Part shown: one piece after another, positions 43,906 through 51,258 of the stretch
How positions within the stretch are numbered: the stretch's first letter is position 1
Layout of the letters: the number at the start of each line of letters is the position of its first letter
NCBI RefSeq assembly: GCF_001317355.1
Contig: NZ_LKET01000068.1
Span: forward strand, 310,001-374,000
Direction: 5' to 3'
DNA: 64,000 nt
Source: Oxobacter pfennigii
Lineage (GTDB): Bacteria > Bacillota > Clostridia > Clostridiales > Oxobacteraceae
Made by a program: the position numbers and the translations under genes
The notes under the pieces: generated by a model
What the model was told of the DNA's origin: nothing
Database searches by the model: none
The model's input: the letters and a program-made list of their open reading frames with translations, nothing else

Positions 43906-44009
43906 ATATTGTTACCTCTATCATCAGTTTGTCCATTAATGATAATGATAGGTTACAATATTATGCTGGGTTTTTCATCTGCAATTTTTGCTTGTATATA
44001 AAGCCAGCA
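43906..44009 (-). repeat. Structured intercistronic spacer before the corrinoid protein gene
   Basis: An imperfect inverted repeat at 43906-43962 has arms of about 21 bases: AATATTGTTACC plus TATCAT pairs with ATGATA plus GGTTACAATATT around a 15-base loop. A second hairpin (43964-44009, TGCTGG / CCAGCA) follows. No T run directly follows the first, so RNA processing, stability or attenuation is as likely as termination. The rest of 43759-44023 is non-coding. Confidence 0.65.
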
Positions 44010-44023
44010 CAACGAGTTACCAA

Positions 44024-44152
44024 TTAAATTTCCACTAAAGAGAACATAAAACTTTTAATAATCTTTGCCCTTGCTTCATCGTCGCCTTCTAACCATGAAT
44101 CATCCTTTTTAAGCTCTTCCAACAGTTCAATAACAGAAAATTCTTTATCCAT
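44024..44152 (-). CDS. Small acidic protein following a UroD-type methyltransferase (42 residues)
   Basis: This tiny frame starts at ATG 44152, 18 bases after the methyltransferase stop, with a strong GGAGAGGAGG ribosome site. The protein is strongly acidic and helical (FSVIELLEELKKDDSWLEGD) and ends in a hydrophobic patch (IIKSFMFSLVEI). It is too short for routine gene calling and matches no family I know. It occupies the same position as the 51-residue gene after the other UroD-type enzyme. A methyltransferase-associated role is inferred. Confidence 0.7.
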   Translation of the reverse strand: MDKEFSVIELLEELKKDDSWLEGDDEARAKIIKSFMFSLVEI

Positions 44153-44169
44153 ACTGCACCTCCTCTCCA

Positions 44170-45327
44170 TTAATATTTTCCATATTCATGGACAAATTCA
44201 TTAACTGCTCTAAAGTTATCTATGTTGACATCATCTTTTGAGATCAGTGCTTTATCAGTAGAGAATATAAAACCCCCACCCGGTGCACATTCATCAATTA
44301 TTCTCTTTGCAAAATCTATGCATTCCTGCTTTGGTGCAAAACGGAGCTTATTCAAAGGAACGCCGCCCACAATAGTTATAGTATTACCAACCCTTTTCTT
44401 GGCCTCAATTACGTCATCATATTCTATAAAACCAAGTGCGGATGATTTTGGCAGCTCATTAATGTAGTCATAGTATTTTTCCCATTCACCCTCAAGGAAC
44501 ATAAGTGTTTTGCAGCCTTTTTCGTGTATTTTTAAAAGCATCTCTTTATATGTCGACCAAAAGAATCTTTCAAAATTTTTCGCACCAAGGTATGTTGGGC
44601 AATGGAGCGTTGATCTGGAATATGGGAAAGGACTATTTATTGAACTGGTAGCAAGATTAGTGTATATAGGGGATAAAGCGTTTACAGCCTCTTCCAATAA
44701 TCCAGGAGCTCTTCTTATGTCTGTCAGCATTCCGGCAAAGCCTCTCAGCCTATCAAAAATAAGATCAGCAGGTGCGTATGCTTTACTAGGTCCGGTTACT
44801 TCTACAAGGCCATATTTCCCTTTGGCAAGAGCTGATACCTTCGCATTACACGCTCGCCAATTTACATATGCTTTTAACGCTGTTTTTAATGTTTCGTACG
44901 CTTCCTCCCTGCTTTTATTCAGATTAGGAAATTTTCTTAGCGCAAGGACATCAATCATAAATTTCATAGGATCTTTAATAAATTCAGGGTAATCTTCTGG
45001 CAGCATGGCTGCATTTTCATGATGCTGTAGGGTTGTACCATCTTCAGATATAAAGAATGATTTTGAACCTAATATCTCAATAATTTCAAAAGGAGTAGAA
45101 ATACCGACAAAAAAAGTTGAATCAAAGTATATATCGTCTAAGAATTTTGTGTATTTTTCGGCAAGTAAATCACCATCTTTGTACACGTCGCGAAACTTTG
45201 CATTAGCATACGCTAACGTCCAGTAACTCATGTTGGCCATAACAGGTACCCTTTTGGGCTCTTTATGGTTAGTAGTAGCAATTATGTCATCCAGCCTTTC
45301 CTGATACAATGCTTTTGGGTCAATCAT
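44170..45327 (-). CDS. UroD-family methyltransferase of locus B (second)
   Basis: This 385-residue UroD-like protein is related to, but divergent from, the locus B enzyme at 41943. Shared landmarks are LQHHENAAMLPEDYPEF, FDRLRGFAGMLTDIRRAP, the acidic motif FLEGEWEKYYDYI, and VGGVPLNKLRFAPKQECIDF followed by APGGGFIF. Classical zinc ligands of MtaA are absent. It is the first gene of a co-directional run reaching 38041, with AAGGAGG before the ATG. It may use a second methyl donor or form a heteromer with the other enzyme. Confidence 0.8.
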   Translation of the reverse strand: MIDPKALYQERLDDIIATTNHKEPKRVPVMANMSYWTLAYANAKFRDVYKDGDLLAEKYTKFLDDIYFDSTFFVGISTPFEIIEILGSKSFFISEDGTTLQHHENAAMLPEDYPEFIKDPMKFMIDVLALRKFPNLNKSREEAYETLKTALKAYVNWRACNAKVSALAKGKYGLVEVTGPSKAYAPADLIFDRLRGFAGMLTDIRRAPGLLEEAVNALSPIYTNLATSSINSPFPYSRSTLHCPTYLGAKNFERFFWSTYKEMLLKIHEKGCKTLMFLEGEWEKYYDYINELPKSSALGFIEYDDVIEAKKRVGNTITIVGGVPLNKLRFAPKQECIDFAKRIIDECAPGGGFIFSTDKALISKDDVNIDNFRAVNEFVHEYGKY

Positions 45328-45351
45328 AATAAAACCTCCTTAATTTAATTA

Positions 45352-45423
45352 AAATCTGTTAAGCAGATTTGGATTTAACTATACAGGGCGACCATTCCAA
45401 AATCAGCTTAACGATTAATCGCT
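45352..45423 (-). promoter_or_regulatory. Upstream region of the main locus B operon with inverted repeats
   Basis: AAATCTG / CAGATTT (45352-45370) forms a hairpin just ahead of the ribosome site. A CGATTAATCG palindrome with near-symmetric flanks lies at 45412-45421, a plausible GntR-type operator. A TATAGT -10-like box is present between them but no good -35 box. The assignments are tentative. Confidence 0.45.
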
Positions 45424-45436
45424 GAATATTTTTCTT

Positions 45437-46147
45437 TTACTTCTGGTCATTCTTGTACATACCAATATCGTCAAAAAAATTAGCTTTATTACCAGTTACT
45501 ATTCTAAAATCCTCAAGCTTTATACTGTTACCCTTCTTCACTTTAATAAAGTCATCATCCCATTGTCCGGTAAAAAGTTTCAAAATGATATCAATATAGC
45601 CATTTTCCACAGCAAGCTCTAGATTCAGCAACTTTGAAAGCATTTCTGCTTTAGCCTTATATTTATCGAGACAATATGTACCATTATCAATGAGTATAAG
45701 TTTATTATACATTTTAAGCATTTCGCCAAAAATATAATTTGTTTTTTTAATACCATACTTTTTACAACAATATTCAAATTCGGAATATAAACCTATTGAA
45801 CTTTCTAACCATCCTCCGGTTAAAAAATATGCATTATTAAAACACCGTATGGCAGAGTTGTTTTTTTTCAATATCATTGATATACAATCTTCAGTATTTG
45901 GTAAAATAAGATTTGCTGTTGTAGCTTCAAGACCAACTACTGCGTTACCACAGTTTCCATAGACGAGCAAGATATTATCGAATCCCTCATGGCAGTTAAT
46001 TTCATACTGTAGCCTCAATTTTAAGTTTGTTGTATCAAGATGATATTTTGAATCCAGCCATAAGACTGGGAAATTGCACTTTGTTATCTCCAACGATTTA
46101 TATACCTCATCTTTTAGTGTCTCACATGCAACTATTAGATTATTCAT
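45437..46147 (-). CDS. DUF1638 family protein
   Basis: This 236-residue cytosolic protein has the DUF1638 hallmarks: IVACETLKDEVYKSLEI at the start, LLVYGNCGNAVVGLEATTAN near residue 60, LPNTEDCISMILKK with its conserved Cys, and YFLTGGWLESSIGLY. DUF1638 genes recur beside corrinoid methyltransferases in anaerobes, but as far as I know no biochemical role is established. It lies between the GntR genes and the methyltransferase operon with its own promoter (46185-46213) and GGAGATGAT before the ATG. A role in corrinoid handling or methyltransferase maturation is inferred. Confidence 0.82.
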   Translation of the reverse strand: MNNLIVACETLKDEVYKSLEITKCNFPVLWLDSKYHLDTTNLKLRLQYEINCHEGFDNILLVYGNCGNAVVGLEATTANLILPNTEDCISMILKKNNSAIRCFNNAYFLTGGWLESSIGLYSEFEYCCKKYGIKKTNYIFGEMLKMYNKLILIDNGTYCLDKYKAKAEMLSKLLNLELAVENGYIDIILKLFTGQWDDDFIKVKKGNSIKLEDFRIVTGNKANFFDDIGMYKNDQK

Positions 46148-46184
46148 ATATCATCTCCGCATTTTATTTGCCCTGTACAAGTCC

Positions 46185-46213
46185 ATACTAACAAAATCGA
46201 TATGGCTTGTCAA
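46185..46213 (-). promoter_or_regulatory. Promoter of the DUF1638 gene
   Basis: On the minus strand TTGACA (46208-46213) and TAGTAT (46185-46190) are 17 bases apart. It may also serve the methyltransferase operon downstream by read-through, because no clear terminator separates the two. Confidence 0.8.
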
Positions 46214-46360
46214 CATTTTTTTAAGTTTAAAAAAGAGTCCTCCCTTGTTACATTAAGCACTGCTTCAAAATCAGAGCTTAAGAACAAAACAGAACTCTCA
46301 TAATAAATAGATTTTTACTTAAATCTGTTGGAAACTATCATTGAGGTATAAACTTATATG

Positions 46361-47059
46361 CTATATCGATTCTGCAATAATTTCCGCAAATGAATATTTG
46401 TAATATGTGATTGAAAGAGCGAAGGGCTTATCATATTTGTCACTATAAAGCTGTTCAGCTTTTAATAATGGGATGCTATCTTTAAGCCCTAAAATATTCA
46501 TAAGATTATCATCTGCGTCTATTCCTGACACATGCAGCTCACTTTTGAGGGTAAACAGAGAAATATTCTGCCTTATTATATCAGCGAAGTTTGCAAATTC
46601 AAGCTCATCTGTAGGTATTACCAGCCTCTTTTTAAAAATCATATACTTTAAATCATAAGCAATAGGCATACCAAAAGTATAAAAAATTCTAGATATTTCA
46701 AATGCGCGTCCTCCTGATGATATGTTTTCAAAGACAAAAGGAATTTCCTCCATTTTAATGATACGGGCACTTTTAACCTCTATCTTTTCAATCTTATTTT
46801 CACCCATATTCATTTCATCAAATCTTATTAGATAATTATTTGAAGAAGGACTCTTAATATAAGAGCCAACTCTAGGTATGGAATAAACATATCCTTCATT
46901 AGCTAACAGAACAAGTACATGCCTGATAGTTGATTTACTAGCATTATAGATACTACACATTTCAATCTCTGTAGGCAGCTTATCCCCTGGCTTTAGTATT
47001 CCTTTTATTATCTTATCTTTTATATTATTTACAATATTAAGATATAATTGCCTTTCCAT
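46361..47059 (-). CDS. GntR-family regulator with UTRA domain (second of a tandem pair)
   Basis: This regulator of about 232 residues has an N-terminal winged helix (LPTEIEMCSIYNASKSTIRHVL near residue 30, then SIPRVGSYI) and a UTRA ligand domain containing RIFYTFGMPIAYDLKYMIF. It resembles its neighbour in layout but not closely in sequence. The start is ATG 47059 with GAGG six bases upstream, just after the first regulator stops. It presumably senses a substrate or product of locus B. Confidence 0.88.
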   Translation of the reverse strand: MERQLYLNIVNNIKDKIIKGILKPGDKLPTEIEMCSIYNASKSTIRHVLVLLANEGYVYSIPRVGSYIKSPSSNNYLIRFDEMNMGENKIEKIEVKSARIIKMEEIPFVFENISSGGRAFEISRIFYTFGMPIAYDLKYMIFKKRLVIPTDELEFANFADIIRQNISLFTLKSELHVSGIDADDNLMNILGLKDSIPLLKAEQLYSDKYDKPFALSITYYKYSFAEIIAESI

Positions 47060-47067
47060 AAATAACC

Positions 47068-47784
47068 TCAAATATCTTCCTTCTTTGTTGAAACTGCTGA
47101 TAAATTAAAATAATCGTTTCTGCAAAATATTTTTCTCCAACCAACCGGCTGATAATTCTCATCAGATATTTTTTGCTCAATTATTACTATCGCTTTATTA
47201 GGATTAATATCAAGCAAATCGGCTATATCCTTACTTGCTTTATTTACTGCTATTTTTAGCTGCTTCTTAAGAGCAAAAGAGGAGGATTTGTTTGATACCA
47301 TATCCTTAAAAGTCATAAGCGATATTTCCTCTTCTACAATAGGTATACCAGTATAATAAGGTATATATTTTTCGTCATAGGCTACCTGGTTGCCATTATT
47401 TAAAAATAAGGATTTGATTGTTACTACCCTTTTGTTCTGCGGTATTTGAAGGTTATAAACCAGTTCGATTGTTGGGTTTATAATATCTACATTCAGTAAT
47501 TTTTCTTCATCAATTTTTACGCCAATACTTTTCTTTTCATCGAATTCAAGAATATACTTACCTAGCTTTGGTTCACTGACAAAATAGCCTTTTCCGGGTA
47601 TAGAGTATATAAAACCGTCAGTAACTAAAGTACTTAGTGCTCTACGTACCGTCATTCTACTGGTATTATATTGTTCGCAAAGAGTATATTCGCTTGGAAT
47701 AATATCTTTAGGAGCCAGTTTACCCGCCATTATTTGTTCCTTTATATCTTCAGCTATACTAATATATATTGGTACATTACTCAT
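47068..47784 (-). CDS. GntR-family regulator with UTRA domain (first of a tandem pair)
   Basis: The regulator has about 238 residues. The HTH reads IPSEYTLCEQYNTSRMTVRRAL near residue 33, followed by SIPGKGYFV, and the UTRA domain includes SLFLNNGNQVAYDEKYIPYY. The gene overlaps the 3' end of the corrinoid protein gene by a few bases, so repressor and corrinoid protein are cotranscribed. ATG 47784 or GTG 47796 may be the start. Confidence 0.88.
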   Translation of the reverse strand: MSNVPIYISIAEDIKEQIMAGKLAPKDIIPSEYTLCEQYNTSRMTVRRALSTLVTDGFIYSIPGKGYFVSEPKLGKYILEFDEKKSIGVKIDEEKLLNVDIINPTIELVYNLQIPQNKRVVTIKSLFLNNGNQVAYDEKYIPYYTGIPIVEEEISLMTFKDMVSNKSSSFALKKQLKIAVNKASKDIADLLDINPNKAIVIIEQKISDENYQPVGWRKIFCRNDYFNLSAVSTKKEDI

Positions 47785-48427
47785 TTTTTTCTTCACTCTT
47801 TTCAGCTATCCATTTAAGGCAGGTTTTCATCCCATCTGATGCATCTTTGGTATATGCATCTGCACCTACAAATCTGCAAACTTCCTTTGATACCGAGCAG
47901 CCTCCGATTATTATTTTCAAACCATTTCGTAATCCTGAGGATTCTATAGAATCAATTATATTTTTCATGCTGTTAATAGCTAACGTAAGAATTGCACTGA
48001 TGCCAACTATATCAGGATTATATTTTTTAATTGCGCTTATAAATTGTTCCGAAGATACATCAGTGCCTAAATCAATAACTTTCAAATTTTCACTTTTTGC
48101 AATTCCGGAAAAAATATATTTACCAATATCATGAAGATCGCCTTTCGCAGTGCCGATAACAATTGTACCTATTGTGTTTTCATTATCATCTTTTTCCGGC
48201 TGCATATTTTTCATTTTAAGAATTTCTTTAAAAATGATACCCGCCATAATAAGGTCCGCTATATAATAACTTTTTTCTTCGTAAAGCTTTCCTACACGAT
48301 CCATTCCTGTTTTCACACTGTCAATAATTTCTTTTATACTTAAACCGTTGTCTAAAGCTACCTCTACAAGTTTATATACCTTTTCCTCATTTAGTTCTTC
48401 TACAGCAGAAATAATTAAATCTTTCAA
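47777..48427 (-). CDS. Corrinoid methyl carrier protein (upstream member of locus B)
   Basis: This 216-residue corrinoid protein has a helical cap, then GTAKGDLHDIGKYIFSG with the cobalt-ligating histidine near residue 103, GISAILTLAINSM and IIIGGCSVSK. It starts at TTG 48427 with a weak ribosome site. No methyltransferase is directly adjacent; instead it heads a unit with two GntR regulators, which is unusual. It may serve as carrier for one of the two UroD-type enzymes downstream. Confidence 0.9.
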   Translation of the reverse strand: MKDLIISAVEELNEEKVYKLVEVALDNGLSIKEIIDSVKTGMDRVGKLYEEKSYYIADLIMAGIIFKEILKMKNMQPEKDDNENTIGTIVIGTAKGDLHDIGKYIFSGIAKSENLKVIDLGTDVSSEQFISAIKKYNPDIVGISAILTLAINSMKNIIDSIESSGLRNGLKIIIGGCSVSKEVCRFVGADAYTKDASDGMKTCLKWIAEKSEEKNE

Positions 48428-48576
48428 AGTTTATCTACCTGCCCTATACATGTAATTCTTATATCAATGATACCACAAACAATAATAATTCGCTATATGG
48501 TTCCAGCTCATGTTTTATATCTAAAATAAAACCCTATATTCTATTAATAATATAGCGCTTTTTTTTAAACGTAAAA

Positions 48577-48596
48577 CGGCTCACATTTGTGAGCCG
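48577..48596 (-). terminator. Terminator overlapping the end of the VCBS-like gene
   Basis: CGGCTCACA and TGTGAGCCG with a two-base loop include the stop codon of the gene at 48581, and a T-rich tract follows on the minus strand. Confidence 0.82.
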
Positions 48597-49306
48597 AATA
48601 TTGCTACGTTTTGATTGTCAAGCTGGAATTTTTTATCTTTCCATCCCAAAGTATTCAGTATATATCCTAAGGAATCCGCATTATATCGGCCGGCTATCTT
48701 TTGATAAGCCAAAAGCTCATAGACCTTATCCGAGTCAAAATCTACGGGATATAATCCGCTTAGGGGATTTACAAAACCTTCAATGGGGCTTTTCAGGTTA
48801 CCATTTTCATCGTAAATTTCGTCTAAATATTCTTTATCTCTTAGAGATATATCTATAATGTATTTTTCTTTGTTTTCTTCGCTTATAACTTCAACCTTGT
48901 AGTTATCCATGTAGTTAACCTTATAACTGTATTTGTCGTTATACTCTTCAAAATCAAATATAACCTTTGCCATGTTGTTTAAAAATGTATAAATGTAATG
49001 GTACATTATTGCGCCGCTGCCGCCGGAATTGATGCTTACCATTATGTCTTCCACACCATCCCCGTTGAAATCACCTAAAAACAATGCGGGCTCGTATCCC
49101 TCATTTTGCTTAAGGGGTACGCTTATAAATATCCCCGTCATCCCGTCCTGTACAACCAGGGTTATGTTTTGAAGAAATGGACTGTCCTGGGTTTTTACAC
49201 CCGTTAAATACACATTGTCGGGGACTTTGTCACCGTTTACATCCCCTCTTTTATAAGCCACCACATTAGGGTATATCATATTGGTCTTGTAATAATAATT
49301 ATACAT
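48581..49306 (-). CDS. VCBS/FG-GAP-like repeat protein with EF-hand-type loops
   Basis: The protein has 241 residues. Two calcium-loop-like segments (RGDVNGDKVPDNVYLTG near 20 and LGDFNGDGVEDIMVSI near 77) lie in a beta-propeller-type context, a pattern shared with integrin-like FG-GAP and dockerin sequences. There is no signal peptide, so it may be intracellular, coat-associated or exported in another way. Related clostridial proteins are annotated only as VCBS-repeat proteins. GGAGA precedes the ATG. The function is unknown. Confidence 0.65.
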   Translation of the reverse strand: MYNYYYKTNMIYPNVVAYKRGDVNGDKVPDNVYLTGVKTQDSPFLQNITLVVQDGMTGIFISVPLKQNEGYEPALFLGDFNGDGVEDIMVSINSGGSGAIMYHYIYTFLNNMAKVIFDFEEYNDKYSYKVNYMDNYKVEVISEENKEKYIIDISLRDKEYLDEIYDENGNLKSPIEGFVNPLSGLYPVDFDSDKVYELLAYQKIAGRYNADSLGYILNTLGWKDKKFQLDNQNVAIFGSQM

Positions 49307-49379
49307 GGACTCTCCTTATTTAAAATAAGTCTCTGCATATTATATTATGTATATGACTGCCCATCTGCTATTTAATTTA

Positions 49380-49994
49380 TCATGTTTCTTTAATGACATT
49401 GCTGTTCTTTGCAATGTAATCATAGCCTGAGTAAACGGTAATGATAACTGCAAGAAACATTACAAAGGCATCGAACCTAAAATTGCTTATCAAGGATAAA
49501 GGGTAATTTTTTAAAAGTGCCAATGCCACCGCAACTGATTGAATGACAGTCTTTAATTTACCCCATATTCCTGCAGGCAGCACCAGCTTTTCCCCTGCGG
49601 CCACCAGTCTGAAGCCTGTTATAATAAACTCCCTTGATATAATTATCATGGCTGCCCAGCCGTTTATCTGATTCCTTTGCACCAAGGCGATGAGCGCTGC
49701 CGCAATCAAAAGCTTATCGGCAATAGGGTCTAAAAATATGCCGAATTTGGTGACCAGGTTTTTCTTTCGGGCGATATAGCCGTCTACTTTGTCCGTGCTG
49801 GCAGCTATTATGAAAATAACCGCCGCTACATAGTTTCCGTAGTTTAATATAAAATTGTTGGTATCCAGCAAAATCTCATGCATGAAGCTTAAATATTCAC
49901 TTGTAAGCATCCATTCGGGTATGGGAATTATAAACAGCATAAATACTGGTACAAGAAAAATACGGGAAAGTGTTATTTTATTTGGAAGATTCAT
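49380..49994 (-). CDS. pgsA: CDP-diacylglycerol--glycerol-3-phosphate 3-phosphatidyltransferase
   Basis: This phosphatidylglycerophosphate synthase of 204 residues has the complete CDP-alcohol phosphotransferase motif D-x2-D-G-x2-A-R-x8-G-x3-D-x3-D (STDKVDGYIAR, then FGIFLDPIADK near residue 85). Several membrane helices surround it, and the start NLPNKITLSRIFLVP is typical of PgsA. It makes the precursor of phosphatidylglycerol. Its start overlaps the histidine-rich gene by 17 bases, an odd partner for a lipid enzyme. Confidence 0.93.
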   Translation of the reverse strand: MNLPNKITLSRIFLVPVFMLFIIPIPEWMLTSEYLSFMHEILLDTNNFILNYGNYVAAVIFIIAASTDKVDGYIARKKNLVTKFGIFLDPIADKLLIAAALIALVQRNQINGWAAMIIISREFIITGFRLVAAGEKLVLPAGIWGKLKTVIQSVAVALALLKNYPLSLISNFRFDAFVMFLAVIITVYSGYDYIAKNSNVIKET

Positions 49995-50499
49995 TATTCT
50001 CACCACTTAATTTATATTTGAAAATTTCTTCTAAACCTTTTATGGCTTCATCTTTAAGTGCTTTTTCCTGTGCACCAAAGATAATAGCTGTAATGTTTAT
50101 TGTGAATTTATCCATGATTTTGTCCGTGGAATTTTCCGAAGTCTTTACATTTATCTGACGGCCTGTGGTGGAAAGCCACAGGTTTACATCATCGCTTCCG
50201 GCAAATACTTTAACGTGGCCTATATAATATTTATTTGTGCTTACCCAATTTTTAAGGCCTTCAATCCATTTTGTTAAAGCCTCTTTAAGTTCCTCTGCAG
50301 TAATTTTATTTTCTAAATTCATTTCAATGGAATGGGAAAAGACTCCCGGTATTTCATCCTTAGCTCCGAATATTTCCTCATGTGAATGGCCGTGATAATG
50401 GTCATGACCGCAGGAACAGTTTTCGTCATGCTCGTGTTCATGGTTACGGCCGCAGTCGCAATTTTCATCATGTTTGTGAGGATGCTTGTTTTCATCCAT
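49978..50499 (-). CDS. Histidine-rich metal-binding protein linked to a COG0523 GTPase
   Basis: In this protein of 173 residues the first 42 hold a His/Asp/Glu/Cys-rich stretch (HPHKHDENCDCGRNHEHEHD, then CSCGHDHYHGHSHEE), clearly suited to bind Zn, Ni or Co. The remaining 130 form a soluble alpha/beta domain without a known match. It begins at the last base of the COG0523 GTPase stop codon, so the two are coupled. Inference: it stores or delivers metal with the GTPase. Confidence 0.75.
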   Translation of the reverse strand: MDENKHPHKHDENCDCGRNHEHEHDENCSCGHDHYHGHSHEEIFGAKDEIPGVFSHSIEMNLENKITAEELKEALTKWIEGLKNWVSTNKYYIGHVKVFAGSDDVNLWLSTTGRQINVKTSENSTDKIMDKFTINITAIIFGAQEKALKDEAIKGLEEIFKYKLSGENNESSK

Positions 50500-51101
50500 T
50501 AACCTGTCACCTCATTCCATAAACCCTTAACTATATCCTGATTTGCAGAAACCTTATAAATTTTGGCATTTGAATTAATTTCAGCCACATGCTCCTCTGC
50601 CTTTTTAAGCTCTTCTTCAGAAATAAGATCGATTTTGTTTATTAAAACCACATCTCCGTCTTTTACCTGCTTTTCAACCAAAACAGGAGTGATATCCGTA
50701 AGCTCCTCCATGCGCTCGGCATCCACAACGGTTACAACTTTTATCATGTCGATTCCCTGTGTGTATTTCTTCAATGAATCCATAACCATTCCAGGATATG
50801 CAATGCCGGTACACTCTATAATAATCCACTCGGGATTTATATTTCTATAAATATCATTGATGGTAGTGGTTAAATCAACGGATAAGGTACAGCATATGCA
50901 GCCGGCGAACAATTCTTTGACGCTGTATCCCCCGGATTTTAATATCTTATCGTCAATCCCCGTCTCACCTATTTCATTTTCAATAATAACAAGCTTGGGT
51001 TTATCGATTATAACCGATTTATCAATTATATGATGTGCGAGGGATAATATAAGACTGGTCTTGCCCGAGCCTAAAAAACCTCCGAAAATAATCAGATTCA
51101 T
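50499..51101 (-). CDS. COG0523 (CobW/P47K/ZNG1) metallochaperone GTPase
   Basis: The GTPase has about 200 residues with Walker A FLGSGKTS near residue 8, ENEIGETGID, the metal-binding GCICCTL motif (CxCC) near 67, Walker B-like IIIECTGIAYP and the guanine motif NKIDL. The C-terminal CobW domain is missing, so this is a short form. COG0523 proteins insert Zn, Co or Ni into enzymes. ATG 51101 (GGGGGAAGG upstream) is chosen over 51140. It sits beside locus C, which suggests but does not prove service to zinc- or cobalt-dependent methyltransferases. Confidence 0.88.
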   Translation of the reverse strand: MNLIIFGGFLGSGKTSLILSLAHHIIDKSVIIDKPKLVIIENEIGETGIDDKILKSGGYSVKELFAGCICCTLSVDLTTTINDIYRNINPEWIIIECTGIAYPGMVMDSLKKYTQGIDMIKVVTVVDAERMEELTDITPVLVEKQVKDGDVVLINKIDLISEEELKKAEEHVAEINSNAKIYKVSANQDIVKGLWNEVTG

Positions 51102-51213
51102 TTTTCCTTCCCCCAATTTAATATAAAATATTCTGCTCACGTACCTGGAATTTCTATATATATTATACTACACAAAGATAAGTTTAAGATTACAATATTT
51201 ACAAATAAAAAGA

Positions 51214-51245
51214 GGCTGCCTGGAAATTAAAACTTCAAGGCAGCC
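51214..51245 (-). terminator. Terminator of locus C
   Basis: GGCTGCCT / AGGCAGCC arms are followed on the minus strand by TCTTTTTATTT, right after the UroD-type gene. It separates locus C from the GTPase operon. Confidence 0.88.
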
Positions 51246-51258
51246 AATTTGGGTTAGT

